Of a DNA stretch of 64,000 nt, positions 49,101 through 59,572 are shown piece after piece (position 1 is the first letter of the stretch; each line of letters starts with the position of its first letter). A model generated the notes under the pieces. It ran no database searches and was not told the origin of the DNA. It was given only the letters and a program-made list of their open reading frames with translations. The stretch comes from Deuterostichococcus epilithicus (Eukaryota > Chlorophyta > Trebouxiophyceae > Prasiolales > Stichococcaceae), in assembly GCA_033439295.1 (NCBI GenBank), contig JAVTLE010000011.1, forward strand, positions 496,082-560,081. Direction: 5' to 3'. The position numbers and the translations under genes were made by a program.

Positions 49101-50521
49101 CGACTGCACCCGCACCATGCTCACACAATCAATGGGCCGTCCCCACCTGCATGGAGCGGGCTGTCGTGACGCTGCATGCCTGAATCGTGACAGAGGCTGG
49201 CCCCCGATCTGAACAACACGCCTTCTCTTCCAGGCAACCTGCCGCCGCCTGTGGTGCCGGACGATTGCCCACCGGACATTGTGGACCTCATCCACGACTG
49301 CACCGCGCTGAGTCCGGAAGCTCGCCCAACAGCCAAGCAGGTGCAGCTCCTGGACCCCCTGACGTGCGCAGCCTGGTGTGCTCCCGGGGGATGAGCAAGC
49401 CGGAGCCGCCTGGTGGAGTTGGCCTGACACTTGGCGGACTCGCTCGGGTGTCCATGTGATGGCTTTGCAAGGGTGCTGGCTCCCGTTGAGCAGCACTTGG
49501 CGGATGCCCTGCCAGTCAGGCTGTTTGCCCGGCCCAGTGTGTCGTGCAGGCACTGACACCGGACCCTCGTCTTCGTGTGCAGGTGTTCGACAGGCTGCGC
49601 GAGAGCTGCGAGCATCACATCCCCCGCTACATGATGGCCGCGGCAGCCGCCGCAGCAGCTGCGGCGGCACAGCACAAGGGCGCAAACAGCTCGCTGGTCG
49701 GAAGCGCCCTCAGCTCTGCGGGCTCATCCAACAACAGCAGGAACGGAGCGCCCGCTCTCCCGCTGAAGCCCGACACCATTGGCAAGCACTCCGCAAGCAG
49801 CATCGACATGCAGCTGACTGCCACCGGCGGCATGGTGGCCTGGCCCCAGCAGCGCTCCGGCGGCAGCCGGCAGCAGCGTGGGCAGCCGGCGAGCTCCGTG
49901 GCTGAACGCTCAGATCCGGAGCGCCGGCGCTCTGAGGAGGCCCAGCGACCAGTGGCGAGCGAGACCGGACACAGCAACGGCGGCGGCGAGGCGGCGGCCA
50001 ACATGCGGTCGTTGACGTGGCACAGCATGCCGTCGGCATTTGCCAACGGTGCCGTCATGCAGCAGCAAGCGAACTCGGGGGCAGCCGCAGCGACTCATGC
50101 CGGCGGAGCGCTGGATGCGCCGGCTGGCATCGGCGGTGCGCCAGAAGCACAGTGGCAGCCAACACACCAGCTGACGATTGATGACGGCATGTCTGTGGGG
50201 CCTAGCATCGAGTGGAACGCAGCAGAGGCTGCCAAGGCAGAGGCGGCAGTGACAGCTGAGGGATGCCAACCGGTGCAGGGTGTGCCTGCCTCACAGCATC
50301 AGCTGGCAGCGGCAGGGCCTGATGCAGCCTCCAGCGGCGACAGCGGCGACAGCAGCGACGGCAGTGCCGCAGCCGCAGCCATCGCCAGCGTCGAGCGGCT
50401 GGCGGCATTGGCAATCAGCCCCGCACCGGCGGTCGCAGCAGCTCCATCGCCGGTCTCGTCACGGCAGTCATCATTGCAGAGCACTCCATCGGGAGCAAAC
50501 TTTTACGAGCAATTCACCTGA
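43149..50521 (+). CDS. Receptor-like TKL kinase 3 (complete)
   Basis: Exon 1 (43149-43464) gives a signal peptide (LLPPAATLVLVTVGLLLAAG) and a GRRTLLG stretch. Ectodomain modules: about 43690-43792 (EAELPDGRAVHLTDTFYRV), about 44028-44098 (NEELLTDLHRSINSLFGLF), about 44380-44667 (NRRLLQVG, DYASVVLNVSSYVTRQSFF), about 45082-45196 (VEFVPQGTIVPREGIGMLLR), about 45424-45600, about 45822-45945 (LRHALAPHLA), and a membrane segment about 46440-46511 (VAGVTVGIVTACALLAIAAG). Kinase exons: 47107-47221 (QGWAISHDQIEICRHEDGS), 47386-47489 (SFGKVFKALRGG), 47737-47844, 48002-48121, 48380-48439 (VMHGDLKTRNVLL), 48637-48700 (GDMGLAQ), 48848-48939 (TFAYAAPEMLLG joined to DIFSMGIVLHE), 49059-49089, 49234-49340 (PEARPTAK), 49583-50521 ending TGA. 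HRD is HGD and DFG is DMG. The glycine-loop intron after 47221 seems to use a GC donor. The APE and DIF exons, separate in kinase 1, are one exon here. The tail is Ala/Gly/Ser-rich. Confidence 0.83.
46281..46320 (+). repeat. CTGC tetranucleotide microsatellite
   Basis: About five CTGC units with degenerate CCGC units follow a pyrimidine-rich run in an intron of kinase 3, between the last ectodomain exon and the membrane exon. It may simply be an extended polypyrimidine tract. Confidence 0.85.
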
Positions 50522-51683
50522 CGCGGCTACTCCAGCGCCGGGGGCCCAAAGGGCTTCAAGAAGCAACGAAGGGTGTGGTGCCAGGACTTGGCCTGAAACC
50601 ATTTGTGGGGTCCAGCGCAGGTTCAAACCCTTACGTGAAATCCATCCATGACTGCTTGCCGTCTTTAGCAACTCGGGAGCCCCCTGGGCTTCGTTTCGGA
50701 CAGATGCGAGCAGTAGGCATGCGGGGTCTGCAGACTAACGTGTTTGGCGAAACAGCGCAGCATATTTCTGCAAGGTAGTACATGATGACAGTAGCGGCAT
50801 CCCATTGGAACTTTCTGGATGCGCTTAACTCAGATTTGGTGGCAGCTATACAAGAGTTGTAGATTTGTTGTGCCACAACAGTGGTGTGCGGCGACACGGA
50901 GGGGTGGTAACCAGCCAGCGCTCTTCAGCGTGCTGTTCGTGCTGGAAATGCATTCCTTCTCTCGTTATTCGTTGCTTGGCCAGAAGACTGCGTAGGCAGG
51001 CATCACCGTGGCGACGAAAGGAGTGTAGCTCCGCGTGCAGCCTGTGTCAAAATATTTTGTGGCAAACCCTGGAATCCCATTAGAATCCTCAGACACTTCT
51101 GCATCTGATCGCCACTTGGCAATCCGACGTCATTCTTACCAAATAATCATAGTTGAAGTATTGTGGAGAAGAATGTTGCATTTCCGCCGGTCTTCTTAGG
51201 TTTCAGTGTTGTGCAGTAACGCATCGCGCCGCCATATTGATCGCGAGTTGTTGCAGGACGGCATACACGTCGAGTGATAATCCGCGGCGCGGCCATTGTT
51301 GAGCACTAACAGTACAAGACACGGCGACCCGGCTACGGGAGAGTGACCAAGTCGAAGTGCAGTGAAAGCGCAAAGAAACGGTCTCAGACCTGTGTCGGAT
51401 CGCTAACCGCTTTCAGCTCTGTTAGAAATCCGAATTCGGCTGAGACTGTCTGACAAGGCGACGAGTCCAGTTGCGTCAGCTCGCGCATCAGTTTGCAGAG
51501 TAGCGGAAGTGGGGTTTTCGCTGCAGAGCAACGAGCACAGGCTGGCGCCCCAGCGCCGCGGGTCTCTTGGCGTCAGTCGCTCACTGTACCGTCGTCGCTC
51601 ACCAGGAGCCGGCAAGGAAGCAGCTCCACGGCGGGCCGGCAGTGGCACCCTCGCGAAAACCCCTGCGATAGTCTCATATATAT
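50522..51683. other. Intergenic between kinases 3 and 4
   Basis: No gene is visible. The sequence is clearly AT-richer than the flanking genes. The left side should be the kinase 3 3' UTR and the right side the kinase 4 promoter and 5' UTR. Confidence 0.5.
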
Positions 51684-51685
51684 AT
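51676..51685 (+). promoter_or_regulatory. ATATATATAT at the kinase 4 start
   Basis: The run directly abuts and overlaps the first ATG of kinase 4. If it is a TATA box, transcription would begin inside the signal peptide, so either the run is not a promoter element or the true start codon is further downstream. The signal-peptide quality argues for the annotated start. Confidence 0.25.
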
Positions 51686-54600
51686 GGCAGCATGCGCCGG
51701 CAAGGCATTGCTGTTCGCATCGCTGTTGCTGCTGGCAGCATTGGCGGCGGCGGCGGCGGCGCCGCCAGCGCCGCTCATCCCTCCATCAGCCCAGGCTGGC
51801 TCGGCACCCGACCGGCTCGGGCGGCAAGTAGAGGCTGTTAGCCCCTCAAACCAGCGCGGACCTGTACTTCGGCTAGACGACGATGGCTCGTCCTCCAGGA
51901 GTTCGCGGCGGCGCAGGAATTTGGCTGCGGTGGCGCCGCCTCAGCCGCAATCAAGTACACCTCAGACACTGGAGCCACATCCACGCCGTTATGTTGTCAG
52001 TACTTCAGTCGACTGACACCCAGGGATGTGACTGTTGCCAGTGAGCGGCGGCCGAGGATCTTAATTCTGCTTTCCTCGCCGCAGTCTCGCCCGCCGCTGT
52101 GCCTGGCGTGATAGCATCGTCAATCCTACGGCCTGGAGAACTGCCAGACGGAGCCGGAGCTCCATTTCTGAGCATCACATACCGCGTTGGTACTTGCCTC
52201 CTTGGTGCACCCTCCAGTGTTTTTGTGGTGTGCTCGCTCACCCTGGTGGTTGGACTACTTGTAGTGTGAAGTTGTGGCCAGCGTCACGCCTCGGATTCAA
52301 AGTGACTCTCCTTGCGTGCATGCAGTTGGGGAGAACGTGCTGCCTGTGACCGACAGACTGGAGGATGCAATCCAGCGCTGCTTCGAAACCGTCTTCTCCC
52401 TCTTGAAGTTTGCGGTGAGCTTGCACGCGAGCCATGCGCCGGCGGATCCGCTGTAGTTCTGTGTGTTGCTCTTCACGTTGGTCCTGCCGGTCGTCAGCTG
52501 GCGGGGCCCCTTGCACCTGGCTTTTTCTCTGCCTCATGCCTTACTTGTGTTTGCTCTGTCTGAACATCAGGTGAGCACTACCATCGGCCCAGTCACCAGC
52601 CCAACAGTCACAATCGTGCCTGCAGCCATGCTCAATGGTGCGAGCCTTGAGTCAAAATTGACAAGCCTGAAGCCTGGCCTGCTCCCAGGGACGCAACGCT
52701 GTGGGCATGCACAGTGGAGTGGATCTGCTTTCGACTCTTGGCGAGTGTCAACACTCCAGTCCATGCCGATGTGGCACACTTGCTGGCGGTGATGATGCAG
52801 CAGGGTGCCAGGAACTGGCATGCCACATGCGCATCACACAGTGTCCGCTCACAATGTTAGCGTCGTGGCTCAACCCCAGCCATGCCGTGCTGTGCAGGCA
52901 ACACAACGGGCCGCAGACCGCCCCCCGGCGGCCGCAAGCTACTGCAGGGGGCGCTGAACACCAACCCCAGCCGGCGAAGCCGTTTCAATGCAGTCAATGT
53001 GCAAGTCACGGTGTATGTGACGCGCGACACCAGTTTCGAGGTTCTGGGCCAGAGGCTACAGGCGGGGCAGCTGCCGGCCCTGGAGCAGAGCATGAGCAAT
53101 TTCGGCTTCCTAGGGGTGAGCGCTGCTTGATGCATCCCTTCAACAACAGCTCCCTCAATCAGGCGCCGCCATGTAGAACGTGCTTGCACAGCTTGAGACA
53201 TCATGAAAAGCATCTGAGAGCGCTGCGCGCTCGCTTGCCTCCGCATCGGTGCATGCCACTGGGTGGCCAAGTGGGCAACCTGTGAGTCTTCGTGACCAGC
53301 CGCATGTTCGGCATGTGCTGCTGGCCAAATGCCACCGCCTTGAGGCACCTCTGCACCCTCCAGCAGCTGGCTCTTGGCTTTCTGCTCCTGCCCTTCAGAT
53401 CGAGCGGCTTGCATGCCGGAAGGCAGTCTGCGTGCCAACTACGAGCCGCGGAGCCTGTGGTCATCACAGGCTGCTGAAGCCCGTGCCTAACCCCTGCTTC
53501 GTGCACTGCAGACCGTGTTCCTACCACAGAATGCTGGATACCTACCGAATGGTGCAATCCTGACAGCGCGCCTGCCTCCAACCTATTTGGGTTTCGAGCC
53601 AACAGAATTTGACATTGTCATCAGGGTGCGGTTGCTTGGGGTATACAATGCTGAGGATGGAACTGCAGCGCAGCAGTGACCCACAGCTGTCGAATTGGAT
53701 GACACCAGGACACGGCCAATGAAGCAACCCGCCCTGCAGCTGCAAGGCTGCCGACTGCGCATCAGAGCTCCTCGTCGTGCACGTTGCCACACGACAGGTC
53801 CTCAGGCCACCCATTCTTGCTGCCCGTGCAGCTGGCCGGCACCAACGTGGCGCCCGCCACTGTGAAAGCGCTGACCGCAATAGAGGTCGTGGTGACAAAG
53901 GCATGTCCCGGCTACATACACGGGCAGCTCCTGAGCGTCGGCCGCACGGCGGATCTTTCGGAGGCCGTTGTCACGCTGTCGCTCACAAGCATCGCCGCCG
54001 ACGTCACCTCTCAGGTGGGGCGGCGCTGCTCCTTGTCCTGTACGCATTCCGCTACGCCGTGCTTGCGCCTGTTTGGTCACAGCTGATGGTGTGCGCATCG
54101 TGAAGCGCACTCGTGAGCTCCAAACATTAGCAACAGCTACCGGCGCCAGGTGCTCGATTCAGGTCCGAGCAGCTCGGCGGCCCCAACTTGCCGGTCGGTC
54201 ACAAACCCTACTTTGAGCCGCAGTGCCCCTCCTAACAGCCACGTCAACACCGCAGGCGTTCGGAAAGCGTTTACAGTCGGCTCTGCAGAAGCACCTGGAG
54301 GATGAGGACACAGCCGGCACGGCGACAGTGATCGTCACCTCTGTGCTAATACCGGCATATGTGGTGAGGCTGTTGTGGGGTCCTGGCAGCAGGACATTTC
54401 TGTGCACGAGGTCCTTCCGACCGCAAGCACGGCAGCGGGCCAATCTGGCTGGTGCCACTGGCGTATTTGCTCGTGCACTGGTGTCTGCCACTGCTTCCAG
54501 GCGCCACTGAATGCGTCGACGATTTGTCTACAGTTGATGCAACCTGAGAGCCAGTGTGCCCTGCGTGCTGAGTGCTTTCCCTCGTCTTGTGCGCAGTTCC

Positions 54601-57600
54601 CGCCTGGTACCGCCAACAAGACGGTATCATGGGTCGATCTGTGAGTGCCCCACCCGGTGGCACCCCGTGCGTGCCTGTGTTTGCCTTACTTCGCCGAAAT
54701 GCCTGGTGATGACAGGCACTGATGTGCTGCAACAGCAGTTCCACACATCCGCCGAGTTGTTCTTGCTGATCAGTTGCGGTCCTGCTCTGGCATCGTTGCA
54801 AGCCCGCAAAGACCTGATCGCCTCATTCCGACTTGTGAAAGGCATGGACACGTTCTCCTGCGGTCATGTGGTGCGGCTGCCACATTGATATGCAATTCAT
54901 TGCCGCAGGCCCGGGGCAGATCCGGACGGCAACACCGATGTCAGAATATCCGCCGGCGCACTTGCTGGCATCTCGGTTGGCATCTTGGTCGCCCTTGCTC
55001 TTGCTATCGCCGCCGCAGGCACGGTTGTGTTGCAAGAGTCCTTCCTCTCACTGCTGCTCTCCTGGCGCCCACCTCATGCACTTGCTGTGCACCCTGATAC
55101 AGTCTGGGGTGGTAACTAGGTTGCGGCGATTTGCCCGAATGTGAACACGTACAAAGGGGCACAAGCGTCACTATGGCTGCTCACAATCCTTGAATGAAGC
55201 GTGTGTGATCCTGCACTTTGCAGCTTGTATCATGCGGCGGCGGCGGCGGCTCAGACGCGCCCTGCAGCAGGGTGCGAATGCTTGGTGCACCTCTGCGATG
55301 AGCCTCACACGCCTGCCCAATGTCAGCATGGACGTCCTGCATGCTGGGACAATCGGAGGACACTTGCAGCTACATGCTCGTGCGCTGCCGGCCGACACCG
55401 CCCTCAACTTGGGCTGTGCTGCTGCATGCAGAGAGCAGCAAGGACGGCGGTGTTGGAGACTTCGACCAGCGGCTGCAGGGCTGGTTCCTGTCGCCCGAGC
55501 AGATCGAGATCTGCAAGCGTGCCGATGGCAGCGATTGGCTGCTGGGAAAGGGAGCATATGGGCGGGTAAGCCCCTTGAGCGTTTTCATCAAACACTGTGG
55601 CAACACCCTGCATAACCCACGAGGATGGGAGAACAATGCCAGATGGCAAGCCGCAAGCCCGCTGCACAGACGGAAATGCATCAGTGAGCCATGATGTGCA
55701 GCTGCCTCTCGGATGCGCTGTTGCAGTCAGGTCGCAGTCCTGGACGAGTAGCGTAGCACCGGCTGACTTCACGATATTCACACTGCCGCTCACCCGTTGC
55801 GCTGCCGACGGCCGGGCACAGGTGTACAAGGCGACTAGGGGCGGCGTACAGGACGTCGCCGTCAAGCAACTCATCCACAACGGCGACGGCCAATTGGCAC
55901 AGTTCGTTCAGGTCAGTGCACTCTTGGGTCCGGGCACCATTGGCAGCAACTGCACCAGTTGCGGTCCAGACCAGAGATTGCAGTTTCCAAGGTTTCAGCC
56001 TGTGCCGCCGCAAGCTGGGCGCTGCTGCTGGCTGTCGAAAATGAGCGGTGCCCCCAGCGGCCTGCAGCTGCTGCCGTCACCCGCTCGCTTGCAAGGGCAT
56101 GGGGAACCCAAGTTGCACTGCAACAAGCTGGACGATAGCGAGATCCATCACCTCCTGTTGCCAAGGAATCCAAATGACAACAGCGACATTGCTGGCTGAT
56201 CGTAGGAGGTGGGCATCCTGAAGGGCCTCAACTACGACCGCAACATCGTGCAGTTCTACGGCGCCTGCATCCAGGACAGCATGCAGCCCATGCTCGTGAC
56301 TGAATTCATGGAAGGCAGGTCCTTCCACCTTCCATGTTGATGCACGAATGTCAACCAAGAGTCCCGCCAGCGCAAATTCGGTTTAACTTACTGGTAGAGG
56401 TTGCTACAGCGGAAGGTTGGCCCTGCAGGGCTCATGCCCTCGCAACCAGCCTTGAACCAGCAGCTGTCCGGTTTGATGAACAGCTGTATCGGATTAGTTG
56501 GTGGCTACTAGGTGGCTGCCTGACCCGCAAGCGCAGATGTGTGGCAGCTTGCTCATGAGACGCACTAGAATTCATGACCAGCCTCGTCCATATGATGCGC
56601 TCAACACGACGAGGTTGGTCACAAAGCGTAACCGCCCTGCCGCCGCGGTGCTGGGGCGTCGAAGGACAGGGGTCCAAGGCCTCCTGCCCCTATGCCTGTG
56701 CCGGCAGCTCTGACGACGGCGTGAGGCATGATGCACATGCTGTTGCGCATCCCACAGGCGGCGACCTGTGCGCCGCGATCCTTGCCGACGACAGGGGAGA
56801 GCTGCTGTGGTACGGCGCCGGGCACCGCATCGCGCTGGACATCGCGCGCGGGCTCTTCTTCCTGCACTCTCACGAGGTCCGTCGCTCCTGCATGCGACAT
56901 CTGCGTGTGTAGCAGGATCCTCGAAGGCGGGCAGTTGCCTCCGGCATGGGCCGCACAGCCGTCCAGCTGCACACGTGCATTTCGAGCTGCACGCCTCCAA
57001 CGTCCAGCTCCAATTTGCGCATCTTTTGTGAGTGTCCTTATCGTGTACAAACAGGTGATGCACAGCGACCTGAAGACTCGCAACGTACTGCTGAACGGTG
57101 CGCTGCAAGCCAAGATCAGCGACGTGGGGCTGGCGCAGCTCATTGACGCGCATTCCGAGGACTCCAAAGTCCTCGCATGTGAGTGTCCACGCTTGATCCT
57201 GAATGAATGACCCAACGCTGCCGTCCACTCAGCAGCCCGCTGCAGTACGTGATCATTACCCTCCCGTCTTCGGCTGCTGCGTCGTTTAAAAGCAAAGTGC
57301 TGGCAGTCTGACACCTCAGTGAATGTAAATCGCAACATTGTGTGCGCTGATCGTTTGATCTTGTATGTTATCGCACACTGCGGCGGGCGCTCGGAAGAAT
57401 TGACTCGCATTGCGCGCCGTGCAGGGACCTTGAGCTATGCTGCGCCGGAGATGCTCATGGCTCAGGTTTGCAGCCTGAAGTCCGACGTCTACAGGTGTGC
57501 GCTTTGGTTGGTGCATGCACCGCAGCTGCTTGGCTTCACGTGCAGCCCCTGCATTCACGACGGGGAGCTCTGATGCCAACAACCCTGACGCTGAAGTCGT

Positions 57601-58944
57601 TTCCATCAAGGTTGATTCCTCGCCGCATTTTGAGGTCATACAGGGCAGACCGCATGAACAACGCAAGATGATCGCACCGGCAGAACGCATCAAAGCAGCA
57701 CGTGGGAAGCTGGGAAGCTGTCCCTGCGCCTGATTTGTAGATGTCTGACAGCGTCTGACCGGACTCTGGATTGTACTGTACTGCTGATCAGTCTCAGTCC
57801 GAGTCGTGGGACCAAAAAGGTGTACATCTGAACGGGTCCGTCTCCTGATACCTGCAGAGCCTGATCCGCTGCTGTGCTGTTTTGCCGCAGCTTTGGCGTG
57901 GTGCTGTGGGAGATTGCGACGGGCGTCACGCCGACAACGCGCGGGTCGCTGCCGCCGCCGCTGGTGCCGCAGCAGTGCCCCGCTGACATCTGGCAGCTCA
58001 TCCAGGAGTGCCTCACGGAAAAGCCTGAGGACCGCCCGACAGCCAAACAGGTGGGGGTCCTCGCTTTTCACTTGCATGCACGTGAAATGCTGGGGCTCCG
58101 CACGGCTGCGCTCGGAAAATAGGTGTATGGCGGCGAAGGCTCCAGCAGGTGCCCAGCAGCTTTTGCGAGAACGTCCTGCACAGCGCTGCGCGAATACGAT
58201 CAGGTTCCGCTGTATGCACCTATCACATGAATTGCTCCTTCATGCCACCGTGCCTTGTGCGCTTGCCGTGTGCAGTGCTTCGACCGGATGCTGGCGTCAT
58301 GCGCCGTGCATGGCCTCCTGAACAGCGTCGTCGGCTCCGCCTCCTTCGACAGTCTGCCCCGCGGCGAGCCAGTGTCCTCAGGGGCCGACAGCAGCAGCGG
58401 CAGCGGCCAGCGCAACAGTGCCGATCGCCGCCGCCGCACCGGCGGCGGGCAGGGGCGCAGCGCACAGGACCGCGACCAGCAGCCCGAGACCAGCATGTGG
58501 CCGCGGGGCGAGGGCGTCGCTGGCGGTGACGGCGGTTACCTGGGTACCAGGCCCCGCGGCGCATTTGTACGCTCCTGCCTAAGTGACAGCGCTCATTCGG
58601 ACGAGTCAGCCGTGACGGCGGCGGCCACCGCCGCCGCAGTCGCCGCTGCGCCACAGCAGGCTGCAAGGCCCCCCGCCGCGCCAAACCCATTCGCACATGA
58701 CGCCCACGAGGGCTGGAGCAGCGCGCCGGATGGGCCCAGCAGCTCAGCTGGAGCTGAGGACGCTGCATCTAGCTCGCTGCTGACATGCCAAGGCATCGAG
58801 GCGGGCGGCGAACAGCAGTCTGCAAACCCTTGGACTGAAGCGGTGTTGCCGTTCTGCGCTGCGCTGCCGCCCCAGCTGCCGAGCTGTGGCGAAGCCGAGC
58901 TGAGTGGTGCTGGGAGGGATGAACCGAACAACGAGTGTCATTGA
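51684..58944 (+). CDS. Receptor-like TKL kinase 4 (complete)
   Basis: Exon 1 (51684 to about 51990) has a textbook signal peptide (MAACAGKALLFASLLLLAAL). Ectodomain modules: about 52085-52190 (SSILRPGELPDGAGAPF), about 52323-52413 (DRLEDAIQRCFETVFSLL), about 52569-52690, about 52898-53116 (GRKLLQGALNT, VTVYVTRDTSFEVLGQRL), about 53513-53628 (TVFLPQNAGYLPNGAILTAR), about 53827-54015 (GRTADLSEAVVTL), about 54256-54363 (RLQSALQKHLEDED), about 54600-54641; membrane segment about 54950-55019 (GALAGISVGILVALALAIAA). Kinase exons: to 55565 (LLGKGAYGR), 55822-55911 (VYKATRGGVQDVAVKQL), 56206-56314, 56758-56876, 57055-57178 (VMHSDLKTRNVLL, ISDVGLAQ), 57424-57494 (TLSYAAPEMLM), 57891-58050 (FGVVLWEIATGV, PEDRPTAKQ), 58276-58944 ending TGA. 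HRD is HSD and DFG is DVG. The intron after 56314 starts with GC and lies inside a hairpin repeat also present in kinase 5. The tail is Ala/Ser/Gly-rich with a PNPF motif like kinase 1. Confidence 0.85.
56307..56344. repeat. Hairpin repeat, copy 1 (kinase 4 intron edge)
   Basis: Arms CATGGAAGG and CCTTCCATG enclose a short loop, followed by TTGATGCA. The left arm overlaps the end of the exon encoding FMEG and its GC donor. A closely matching copy lies at 63331-63368. Confidence 0.8.
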
Positions 58945-59572
58945 TGCAGCTGCCCGCAATGCAGCATCGCTGGTGTGTCTTGGCTTCGCGACTCACGGAA
59001 AATGGATCACTGACTGTTTATTGGGTCGCATTGTTTTGTTGCGAGTGGGAGTTGAGGTCGTCAATCGTTGTGCCGCACCAGATTCTTGCGCATCAATTCA
59101 CTACAGTTTTTGGGGTTGCGCAGATATCCTTCGGAGAGTTGTGGTTGCGTGATCGTGCTGATTCTGCTTGGTGAAATAGGAAATAAACAACGTAGATCCA
59201 ATACGCTGGTACTGGCTGGTACAGATCACCTTTTCTGAAAGAGCTTGCAGTTCCGTGGCTGAGTATATTGAAGTAGGGCATTCTTCGATCCACTTGTCTG
59301 CACCCTCCAGCTCGCGGACAGAATAAGAAGCTGATGATGACCACGCACGCGGCAAGTGACATAGTCACCTACTGATGACTCAGTGAGCTTGCTCTCACAG
59401 ACGTGAATGCTTCGGCACATATATGACTTTGAAGCTCGCTTAAGTTTGAGAAGTGGTGTTTTACGGTACCGGAATCCAGACGGGAGAAGCACTAGGCTTC
59501 TTGGTGCGTCTTTTTACTTTTGTCCTTCAGCCGGCATACACAGCACTCGCTCGCAAGGAATTCTAATCCAAA
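58945..59572. other. Intergenic between kinases 4 and 5
   Basis: No gene is visible. The left part should be the kinase 4 3' UTR and the right part the kinase 5 promoter. The spacing is short, as in a recent tandem duplication. Confidence 0.5.
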
